A stretch of DNA of 18,393 bases from Clostridiales bacterium (GTDB taxonomy: Bacteria; Bacillota; Clostridia; Oscillospirales; Oscillospiraceae): assembly GCA_019423635.1 (NCBI GenBank), contig JAHZBA010000042.1:1-18393 (forward strand). Reading direction: 5' to 3'. A model generated the notes under the pieces. That model did not search any database. It worked only from the letters and a program-made list of their open reading frames with translations, and had not been told where the DNA came from. Each line of letters opens with the position of its first letter. Positions within the stretch are counted from its first letter, which is position 1. Of this stretch, positions 1 through 5,214 are shown in pieces. The position numbers and the translations under genes are program-made.

Positions 1-532
1 GGCGGGCCAGGTCGATGACCTCCCCGTCAATGGGGGTGGAGTCGATCTTGAAGTCGCCGGTGTGGACCACCGTGCCCATGTGGGTGTGGATGGCGAAGGC
101 CACGGAGTCCGGAATGGAGTGGTTCACATGGATGAACTCCACGTTGAATTTCCCCGCCCGGACGCTCTTGCCCGGCTCCACGGTGATGAGCTTGGTGGAC
201 TTGCTGAGACCGTGCTCCTCCAGCTTCAGCCGGATGAGCCCCGCGGTGAAGCGGGTGCAGTAGATGGGCATGTTCACCTGCTTGAGCACGTAGGGAATCG
301 CCCCCACGTGGTCCTCGTGGCCGTGAGTGATGAACAGCCCCCGGATACGGGCCCGGTTCTTGATGAGATAGGTCACGTCGGGGATGATGCAGTCGATGCC
401 GTACATGTCGTCCCCGGGGAACGCCATGCCGCAGTCCACCACGATGATCTCTCCGCCGAATTCGTAGACCGTCATGTTCTTACCGATCTCGTCCAGTCCG
501 CCCAGAGGAATGATTTTCAGTTTTTCTGCCAT
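1..532 (-). CDS. rnj: Ribonuclease J, N-terminal part (runs off the left edge)
   Basis: RNase J is a metallo-beta-lactamase/beta-CASP nuclease with 5'-3' exonuclease and endonuclease activity, central to mRNA turnover and rRNA maturation in Firmicutes. The visible 177 codons open with MAEKLKIIPLGGLDEIGKN, typical of the family. The zinc-binding motif HGHEDH lies at residues 70-75, the third-motif histidine in VNHSIPDS at 138, and the metal-bridging aspartate in HTGDFK at 160. About one third of the usual ~555 residues is present; the beta-CASP and C-terminal domains lie outside the window. The start at 532 is preceded by AAAAAAGGAG, but 13 nt away; an in-frame TTG at 541 sits 4 nt from the same site, so the start could be three codons earlier. 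It is transcribed divergently from gdpP. Family assignment is very secure; which paralogue (J1 or J2) is not determinable. Confidence 0.96.
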   Translation of the reverse strand, partial: MAEKLKIIPLGGLDEIGKNMTVYEFGGEIIVVDCGMAFPGDDMYGIDCIIPDVTYLIKNRARIRGLFITHGHEDHVGAIPYVLKQVNMPIYCTRFTAGLIRLKLEEHGLSKSTKLITVEPGKSVRAGKFNVEFIHVNHSIPDSVAFAIHTHMGTVVHTGDFKIDSTPIDGEVIDLAR

Positions 533-935
533 AGATGCCAATAAACTCCTTTTTTATAGATGATGTACGCCGAAACACCGATGAAATCACGCTGCACCGA
601 AAAAAGGCGCACAAAACTCTGACGTCCGGTATCCGCGCGGCCCCGTTACGCCGGCGGGAGTTCGGTCCCGTCAAATTCTGTCGGATGGGTGCTTCTGGCT
701 GAGAGCCTTTGTCCATGGCCGTGGAACACGGTCTGAGCGGCTTTTTTTCACCGTATGGCGCCGGTTTTCCCGGCAAATCCGTTGGGAGTGCCGGAAAAAC
801 GCCTCTGATCCGGTGAAAAAACCTCGCCTGCCCAGGTTCTCCGGCGGGGAACACAGGCCTTATTTTAACCGGGGAAAGCGCGTCCCGCGGTAAAATACAA
901 AATCAGCGGGGGAGCGGCTCTCCCCGCGCACGACT
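533..935 (-). promoter_or_regulatory. Long hairpin-rich 5' leader of rnj; no gene seen
   Basis: About 400 nt separate the predicted rnj transcription start from its start codon, with no convincing coding frame. Strong dyads are visible: 906-927 (GCGGGG/CCCCGC plus GAG/CTC), 861-897 (TATTTTA/TAAAATA extended by CCG/CGG and GGG/CCC with single bulges), 717-733 (GGCCGTG/CACGGTC), and a pair of mutually exclusive pairings in which the CCGGC near 770 can pair either with GCCGG at 763 or with GCCGG at 790. On the minus strand a short AACCT/AGGTT hairpin at 816-838 is followed by U residues. No known riboswitch or T-box consensus was recognised. A regulatory leader is inference. Confidence 0.4.
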
Positions 936-941
936 CATTAC

Positions 942-970
942 AGTATAACACAGAAAATCCCGTTTGTATA
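942..970 (-). promoter_or_regulatory. Predicted sigma-A promoter for rnj (extended -10)
   Basis: On the minus strand, TATACA (965-970) is followed after 17 nt by TATACT (942-947), with TG one base upstream of the -10. Four and five of six positions match the consensus. The predicted start is near 935, giving a leader of about 400 nt. It stands back to back with the gdpP promoter about 60 bp away. Confidence 0.5.
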
Positions 971-983
971 CATAAATTTTTCC

Positions 984-1019
984 GCCCCCGGACCGGAGGC
1001 GGTCCCGGCGGGCTTTTTT
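984..1019 (+). terminator. Intrinsic-terminator-like hairpin without an upstream gene
   Basis: GCCCCC GGACC (984-994) pairs with GGTCC and GG..GGGC (1001-1013), about 11 bp with two single-base bulges and a six-base loop, followed by six T at 1014-1019. It points to the plus strand, but no plus-strand gene lies in the 450 bp upstream. It may end an unseen transcript or insulate the gdpP promoter. Confidence 0.45.
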
Positions 1020-1029
1020 CGCATTTTCC

Positions 1030-1058
1030 TTGCGCATCCTGCGCAAAACTGCTATACT
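1030..1058 (+). promoter_or_regulatory. gdpP promoter with palindrome over the -35 box
   Basis: TTGCGC (1030-1035), 17 nt, then TATACT (1053-1058) preceded by TGC, an extended -10. A perfect 7-bp inverted repeat, TTGCGCA (1030-1036) and TGCGCAA (1040-1046) separated by TCC, covers the -35 box and part of the spacer, so it could be an operator. It would drive gdpP, the small membrane gene and rplI. Confidence 0.65.
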
Positions 1059-1138
1059 GTATATTCCAGGATTCCACATTTTATCTGCGGCCCGCCGCGC
1101 CTGTTCCGGGCGGCGAGGGCAGAAAGGGGGCCTCCGGG

Positions 1139-3133
1139 ATGAACAACAAAAAACTCTCCCGCCTGCTGGAACCGAATTTGAAGCTGTACTTTTTGTGCCT
1201 TGCGCTGTTTACCGCGGCGGCGGCCACCGTCAGCTGGAAGCTGGCGCTGGCGGAGGGACTTGCGACGGCGGGACTGTATGTCTATTTCACCAAGCGCAAT
1301 CAGAAGCGCCGCCAGGGGATCCTGCAGTATATCGACAAGGTCACCGGCAGCGTGGATACCGCCAGCAAGTCCACCCTCATCAACTCCCCCCTGCCCATCA
1401 TGGTCTTCCGGCCGGACACCGGGGAGGTCATCTGGAGCAACGAAAACTTTTTGCAGCTGGCGGGAGTGCGGGAGCACCTCTTTGAGATGCGGGTGGAGTC
1501 CGCCGTGCCCAATTTCCCGGTTCAGTGGCTGCTGGAGGGAAAGCAGGAGTGCCCGGACCGGGTGGAGATGAACAGCCGCCGCTTCCGGGTTTACGGCAGC
1601 CTTGTCCGGGCCAAGGGCCGGGGCGGGGAGCAGAACCTGGTGGCCACCACCTACTGGGTGGACACCACCGAGGCCGACCGCCTGTGGGAGACCTATTCCG
1701 CCACCCGCCTGGTGATCGCCATCCTGATGCTGGACAATTACGACGATCTGATGAAGTCCTGCGCGGACACCCAGCGCAGCGCCATTCTGGCCCAGATTGA
1801 CGAGCGCCTGGGGGCCTGGGCCGACTCCGGACAGGGGATGCTGCTGAAAACCGAACGGGACCGGTATCTCTTCCTCTTTGAGGAGTGCCACTACGACCAC
1901 TTCGCGGCGGAGCGCTTCTCCGTGCTGGACGCCATCCGGGACATCCAGGCGGGGGAGGGGGCGCACCCCACCCTCTCCATCGGCATCGGCAAGGACGCGG
2001 ACAGCATCCCGGAGCTCTATAAGAACGCCTCCCTCTCCCTGGAGATGGCCCTGAGCCGGGGCGGAGACCAGGCGGTGATCCGCAACCGGATGGACTTTGA
2101 GTTCTACGGCGGCCGGAGCAAGACCACGGAAAAGCGCACCAAGGTGAAGTCCCGGGTCATGGCCAACGCCCTCAGTGAGCTCATGGCGGACGCCAGCGAG
2201 ATCTATGTTATGGGCCACAGCTACGCCGACATGGACGCCGTGGGCGCCGCCGCGGGCATCTGCTGCGCCGCCCGGAAGCGGGGCAAGCGGGCCCAGATCA
2301 TCATCGACCTGGAAAAGAGCGCCTCGGAGGCGCTGCTGGGCAAGCTCCAGGCGCTGCCGGAGTACGCCGGCGCCTTTCTCTCCGGCAGCGACGCCTTTGT
2401 GAAGATGCGCCCCGGCGCGCTGCTGGTGGTGGTGGACACCAACCGCCCGGACCTGGTGGAGAGCCAGCAGGTGCTGGAGAGCTGCAACCGGGTGGCGGTC
2501 ATCGACCACCACCGCCGGGCGGCCCGCTATATTGAAAACGCGGCCTTCAGCTTCCACGAGCCCTATGCCTCCTCCGCCTCGGAGCTGGTGACGGAGCTTT
2601 TGCAGTATCTGGTGGAGCCAGCCGATCTCCTGCGGGAGGAGGCGGAGGCGCTGCTGGCGGGAATTGTGCTGGATACCAAGCGCTTCTCCCAGCGCACCGG
2701 CGGCCGGACCTTTGAGGCGGCGGCCTTCCTGCGCCGGGCGGGGGCGGACACGGCGGAGGTTCAGCGCCTGTTCCAGAACGATCTCAGCGACATGGTGACC
2801 CGCTACGACATCATCCGCCGGGCGGAGGTGTACCGGGGCAACATTGCCGTCGCCATCGTCCCCGAGGACGGGGTGGACCGGGTGGCGGCGGCCCAGGCCT
2901 CCGACGAGCTCCTCACGCTCAAGGGCGTGGCGGCCTCCTTTGTCCTCTACCGCAGCGGCGAGGCGGTGCTGATGTCCGCCCGCTCCCTGGGGGAGATCAA
3001 CGTCCAGGTGATCCTGGAGGCCCTGGGCGGCGGAGGGAACTCCACCACCGCCGGCGGCCGGGTGGAGAACGGGGACATTCACGAGGTCCGCGCCAGGCTG
3101 ATCGACGCCATTGACGCCTACTTTGAGAAGTAG
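1139..3133 (+). CDS. gdpP: GdpP/YybT-type cyclic-di-AMP phosphodiesterase (PAS, degenerate GGDEF, DHH-DHHA1)
   Basis: Membrane-bound phosphodiesterase that hydrolyses c-di-AMP and so affects cell wall, potassium and osmotic homeostasis. The 664 residues match the family's usual ~650. Order: two membrane segments (about 14-32 and 35-51), a PAS-like region (about 78-165), a degenerate GGDEF domain (about 185-320, with ERDRY at 239-243 where GGDEF would be), and DHH-DHHA1 (about 350-660). Metal ligands are visible: H360, D364 and D366 in GHSYADMDAVG, D433 in DTNRPD, DHH at 456-458, and D512 in GIVLDTK. The glycine motif near the end reads GGGGN (630-634) where GdpP proteins usually have GGGGH, so the histidine is replaced. 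The start is supported by AAAGGGGG 9 nt upstream. It leads an apparent operon with the small membrane gene (18 bp gap) and rplI. Confidence 0.95.
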   Translation: MNNKKLSRLLEPNLKLYFLCLALFTAAAATVSWKLALAEGLATAGLYVYFTKRNQKRRQGILQYIDKVTGSVDTASKSTLINSPLPIMVFRPDTGEVIWSNENFLQLAGVREHLFEMRVESAVPNFPVQWLLEGKQECPDRVEMNSRRFRVYGSLVRAKGRGGEQNLVATTYWVDTTEADRLWETYSATRLVIAILMLDNYDDLMKSCADTQRSAILAQIDERLGAWADSGQGMLLKTERDRYLFLFEECHYDHFAAERFSVLDAIRDIQAGEGAHPTLSIGIGKDADSIPELYKNASLSLEMALSRGGDQAVIRNRMDFEFYGGRSKTTEKRTKVKSRVMANALSELMADASEIYVMGHSYADMDAVGAAAGICCAARKRGKRAQIIIDLEKSASEALLGKLQALPEYAGAFLSGSDAFVKMRPGALLVVVDTNRPDLVESQQVLESCNRVAVIDHHRRAARYIENAAFSFHEPYASSASELVTELLQYLVEPADLLREEAEALLAGIVLDTKRFSQRTGGRTFEAAAFLRRAGADTAEVQRLFQNDLSDMVTRYDIIRRAEVYRGNIAVAIVPEDGVDRVAAAQASDELLTLKGVAASFVLYRSGEAVLMSARSLGEINVQVILEALGGGGNSTTAGGRVENGDIHEVRARLIDAIDAYFEK

Positions 3134-3151
3134 GCGGGGAGGGACAGGCGC

Positions 3152-3388
3152 ATGAGACGCATTGCGTTGTTTGCGGTGCTCTACGCCCTCGCCCTGGGCG
3201 TGACGGGCATCGCCGTCTGGCTGGGGATGTGGTATCCGCGGCTGGGGGCGGCCCTCCTGTTCCTGGGACTGCCCCTCCTGCCGGCCCTGTCGGCATACGG
3301 CCTTTTGCGGCAGGCGGACCAGGAAAGACAGCTCCGGCTCCTGAGGGAGCAGCTCCAGGCGCTGGAGGATCAACAGAAATCAGAATAA
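3152..3388 (+). CDS. Small two-helix membrane protein of unknown function
   Basis: The 78 residues begin with a hydrophobic segment (about 4-25), a short WYPR turn, a second hydrophobic segment (about 31-50), then a charged, glutamine- and leucine-rich tail (about 53-78) that could form an amphipathic helix or coiled coil. GGAGGGAC lies just upstream of the ATG. It sits 18 bp after gdpP and 13 bp before rplI, so it is almost surely co-transcribed and translated with them. I do not recognise a family. The position suggests a possible membrane partner of GdpP, but this is guesswork. The sound ribosome binding site, tight spacing and sensible hydropathy argue for a real gene. Confidence 0.8.
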   Translation: MRRIALFAVLYALALGVTGIAVWLGMWYPRLGAALLFLGLPLLPALSAYGLLRQADQERQLRLLREQLQALEDQQKSE

Positions 3389-3401
3389 GGAGAGATCAAC
3401 C

Positions 3402-3851
3402 ATGAAAGTGATTTTACAGCAGGATGTGAAGGGCCAGGGCAAGAAGGGCCAGATGGTGGAGGTGGCGGAGGGCTACGCCCGGAACTTCCTCCTGCCCCGG
3501 AAGCTGGCGATTCCCGCCACGGCGGACGCCATCAACACCATGAACCTCAAGGAGAAGGCCCGCAAGGCGGAGGAGCAGCGGCTCAAGGCCGAGGCGGAGG
3601 ATATCGCCGGGAAGCTGAAGGAGTGCCAGGTGAAGCTGACGGCCCGGGCGGGCGCAGGCGGCAAGCTCTTCGGGGCGGTGACCACCAAGGAGATCTCCGA
3701 CGGGCTCAAGGAGCAGTACGACCTGGATATTCCCAAGCAGAAGCTGGTACTGGAGGAGCCCATCAAGGCCTTCGGGAGCTATCAGGTGAAGGCAAAGCTG
3801 GGGTTTGAGGTGATCGGCACGGTGTATGTGTCAGTGTTTGAGGAGAAATAA
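3402..3851 (+). CDS. rplI: 50S ribosomal protein L9
   Basis: L9 binds 23S rRNA at the base of the L1 stalk and helps keep reading frame. At 149 residues it has the usual length. The N-terminal signature is clear: MKVILQQDVKGQGKKG followed by VAEGYARNFLLPRKLAIPAT. A charged connecting helix (about 48-75) and the C-terminal domain (about 80-149, including GKLFGAVTTKEI) follow. AAGGAGAG lies 9 nt before the ATG. It is the third gene of the gdpP unit. In many Firmicutes dnaB follows directly; here about 1.76 kb of repeat and regulator DNA intervenes, starting 4 bp after the stop codon. Confidence 0.98.
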   Translation: MKVILQQDVKGQGKKGQMVEVAEGYARNFLLPRKLAIPATADAINTMNLKEKARKAEEQRLKAEAEDIAGKLKECQVKLTARAGAGGKLFGAVTTKEISDGLKEQYDLDIPKQKLVLEEPIKAFGSYQVKAKLGFEVIGTVYVSVFEEK

Positions 3852-3855
3852 TTAG

Positions 3856-4230
3856 GTCCGGCCGGCGGCCGGGGGCGGAAGAATTTAGCCATGATGATGG
3901 CCTGGCAATGCACCCCCCATTTTCTCTTTTTCTCGGCGGAGAAAAAGAGAAAACGGGCCGTGCACGGTCCAAAAGAGAAAAAGACGCTGGTGGCGAGAAT
4001 TTGACCTTCGGTCAAATTTCGCCAATATGCGGGGGTTGTCCCCGCCCGGCTTGGGTGGAGACTTGGCGGCCCCTGCCGGCGCGCGCCGTCCCGCTCAATG
4101 GAAGAAGCCTTGACCCGCGTGTTGATACTTCCGGCGGAGGCTGTTGGGTGGTTGACGGACGGTTTCCTCTTCTAATTCCGCGCTTTCCGCTTCGCTAAGC
4201 GCTGCATTGGGGCTTTGTAGGGAGTGGCCC
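3856..4230 (+). repeat. Multi-hairpin dispersed repeat, copy 1
   Basis: Starts 4 bp after the rplI stop. Ordered elements: GGCC-GGC-GGCC (3860-3870); GCCAT-GATG-ATGGC (3888-3901); a 15-bp hairpin TTTTCTCTTTTTCTC/GAGAAAAAGAGAAAA (3920-3953, loop GGCG) inside a wider TGCAC/GTGCA pairing; GACC-type palindrome around 3955-3970; AATTTGACC/GGTCAAATT extended by GGCGA/TCGCC (3992-4023); GCGGGG-GTTGT-CCCCGC (about 4029-4045). Then come a block of 49 nt (4109-4157) and one of 34 nt (4172-4205), both identical to copy 2; the latter contains GCGCTT/AAGCGC. Small open frames here are by-products of the repeat and have no ribosome binding site. Confidence 0.9.
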
Positions 4231-4247
4231 CCTTGTGCCGAGGCTCC

Positions 4248-4472
4248 TTATTCCTGTTCGGCGGCCAGGTGCAGGCCGGCTTGCACGCCTACTGTGAAGG
4301 CGGCGGTGCACCAGTGCAGCTGCAAGGTGTGCAGGAGATCCAGACAGGAGATCTGCTGGTCCCTTGGAAGGGTCTCCAGCAGCGGCGCCAGGAGCTTGTC
4401 CTGAAAGAGAGGCTGCTTCGCCAGCTTCGGCTGGGCGTAGGTATCGTAGAGCCATTCGTATAGGGATTCCAT
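4248..4472 (-). CDS. 74-aa orphan protein of unknown function
   Basis: Reads MESLYEWLYDTYAQPKLAKQ at its start and ends with a small-residue-rich helix around AAFTVGVQAGLHLAAE. It looks like a soluble, mostly helical protein. A strong site GGAGGTG ends 6 nt before the ATG, and a near-consensus promoter (TTGACA, 17 nt, TATTAT) lies just upstream, so expression is well supported. Codon use is GC-rich like the host, unlike the adjoining XRE genes. It is divergent from the XRE regulator, which could control it. I do not recognise a family with confidence; the C-terminal pattern is faintly like small clostridial or phage-associated proteins. Its stop lies about 18 bp from the inner edge of repeat copy 1. 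Confidence 0.7.
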   Translation of the reverse strand: MESLYEWLYDTYAQPKLAKQPLFQDKLLAPLLETLPRDQQISCLDLLHTLQLHWCTAAFTVGVQAGLHLAAEQE

Positions 4473-4524
4473 AGGAACACCTCCGATAACACGATTTTAA
4501 AACACGTGAGATTAAATATCGTAT

Positions 4525-4553
4525 ATAATAGCATATTTTCCGCATTCTGTCAA
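4525..4553 (-). promoter_or_regulatory. Near-consensus promoter of the 74-aa gene, overlapping the XRE control region
   Basis: Minus strand: TTGACA (4548-4553), 17 nt, TATTAT (4525-4530), the best -35/-10 pair in the window. On the opposite strand TATAAT occupies 4524-4529 and could serve the XRE gene, though with a poor -35. A dyad AAATAT (4514-4519) and ATATTT (4533-4538) straddles the shared -10, a plausible operator for the XRE protein. The XRE ribosome binding site begins 4 bp beyond the minus-strand -35. Confidence 0.7.
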
Positions 4554-4568
4554 CACAAGAGGACGATT

Positions 4569-4790
4569 ATGAACGTTATTTTACCAGTTTTTTCAGTACG
4601 CCTGAAAGAACTCCGTCAAAAGAGCGGTCTTACGCAAAGGAATATGGGGGATCTGCTTGGGAAAACCGAACGCCATTACCAAGCCATTGAGGCCGGAACC
4701 ATCAACGTCTCGGCAACGATACTGATCTTTTTGGCCAAGGAGTTTCACGTCTCCGTGGATTATCTTTTGGGGCTGTCGGATCAGCCGTAA
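4569..4790 (+). CDS. XRE/Cro-C1-type helix-turn-helix transcriptional regulator
   Basis: A 73-residue single-domain DNA-binding protein. The HTH_3 fold is clear: RLKELRQKSGLTQRNMGDLL (about 11-30) followed by KTERHYQAIEAGTINVSATI, then the helix ending FHVSVDYLLGLSDQP. This ending is characteristic of small phage- and element-borne XRE regulators. The start at 4569 is chosen because AAGAGGA lies 5 nt upstream; the longer in-frame start at 4506 lies upstream of the predicted promoter and lacks a site. It likely represses the overlapping divergent promoter and itself. The DNA is A+T-rich relative to the rest, pointing to transfer. A degraded sister copy follows directly. Confidence 0.88.
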   Translation: MNVILPVFSVRLKELRQKSGLTQRNMGDLLGKTERHYQAIEAGTINVSATILIFLAKEFHVSVDYLLGLSDQP

Positions 4791-4809
4791 TGGTCAGGCC
4801 TGTGAAAAT

Positions 4810-5038
4810 ATGATGAATCATAAAAATCTCGTCATTTTTAGTCAGCGTCTCCGCGCCCTGCGGCAGGAACGCAGGGAAACGCAAAGGGATCTGGCGGCGT
4901 ATTTGAATTGTACCATCAGCAATTATCAGAAATATTGAGTATGGCCAAGTCAATATTCCAATTACCGCATTGATTGCACTTTCACAGAGGTTTCAGGTTA
5001 CCACAGACTATCTCCTGGGTTTGTCAGATCAGCGATAG
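4810..5038 (+). pseudogene. Second XRE-type regulator, broken by a one-base frameshift
   Basis: From the ATG at 4810 (or 4813) the frame reads an HTH start, FSQRLRALRQERRETQRDLA, up to NYQK, then hits TGA at 4936. Dropping one base (for example T4933) restores IEYGQVNIPITALIALSQ and the family ending DYLLGLSDQR to a stop at 5036-5038. The rebuilt protein of about 75 residues is a clear paralogue of the upstream regulator: same length, same YLLGLSDQ ending. There is no good ribosome binding site. A single inserted base is the simplest explanation; a sequencing error or an expressed 42-aa truncated form cannot be excluded. No classical slippery heptamer is visible. Confidence 0.85.
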
Positions 5039-5049
5039 AGGATTTTTAC

Positions 5050-5068
5050 GCGGAAGAGATCCGCTTTT
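5050..5068 (+). terminator. Short terminator-like hairpin after the XRE pair
   Basis: GCGGA (5050-5054), loop AGAGA, TCCGC (5060-5064), then TTTT. Only 5 bp, but placed 12 bp after the second XRE stop. Confidence 0.45.
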
Positions 5069-5138
5069 GCGAGAGAAGTTTGGAGGGGAACGGGGGAGCG
5101 GCGCGCCGAGTCGTCGCGCCCTACGAAGGGACCGGGGG

Positions 5139-5204
5139 TGAGACGGGGAAACCCTCTCCGTCACCGCCTGCGGCGGTGCCACCTCTCCCAGGGGGAGAGG
5201 CAAG
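5139..5204. repeat. Palindromic intergenic repeat with two GC hairpins
   Basis: Two adjacent perfect hairpins, CACCGCC-TGC-GGCGGTG (5162-5178) and CCTCTCCC with GGGAGAGG (5182-5200), follow the lead-in ACCCTCTCCGT. From memory, this resembles a short palindromic repeat scattered through Oscillospiraceae intergenic regions; only this copy is seen here. No coding frame is supported. Confidence 0.6.
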
Positions 5205-5214
5205 GGGGTGCCCT

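Noticed and set aside
480..854. Minus-strand open frame of 124 codons overlapping the rnj start
   Set aside because: No ribosome binding site, low-complexity composition, and it overlaps the true rnj start in another frame; the region behaves as an untranslated leader.
533..935. T-box, TPP or other riboswitch in the rnj leader
   Set aside because: A GGCTGAGAG stretch at 698-706 on the plus strand recalls part of the TPP motif, but no other conserved segments are present, and no T-box consensus was found.
1052..3373. 773-codon minus-strand open frame opposite gdpP
   Set aside because: Artefact of GC-rich codon structure; rich in H, G, Q, V and P with no domain signature, while the plus strand encodes an intact GdpP with all metal ligands.
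4152..4178. Promoter-like TTGACG then TAATTC, present in both repeat arms
   Set aside because: The spacer is only 15 nt and the -10 is poor; kept only as a reason to look at the conserved block.
3782..4198. Small open frames in repeat copy 1 on both strands (and similar ones in copy 2)
   Set aside because: They translate the palindromes and recur wherever the repeat does; no ribosome binding site and no conserved protein character.
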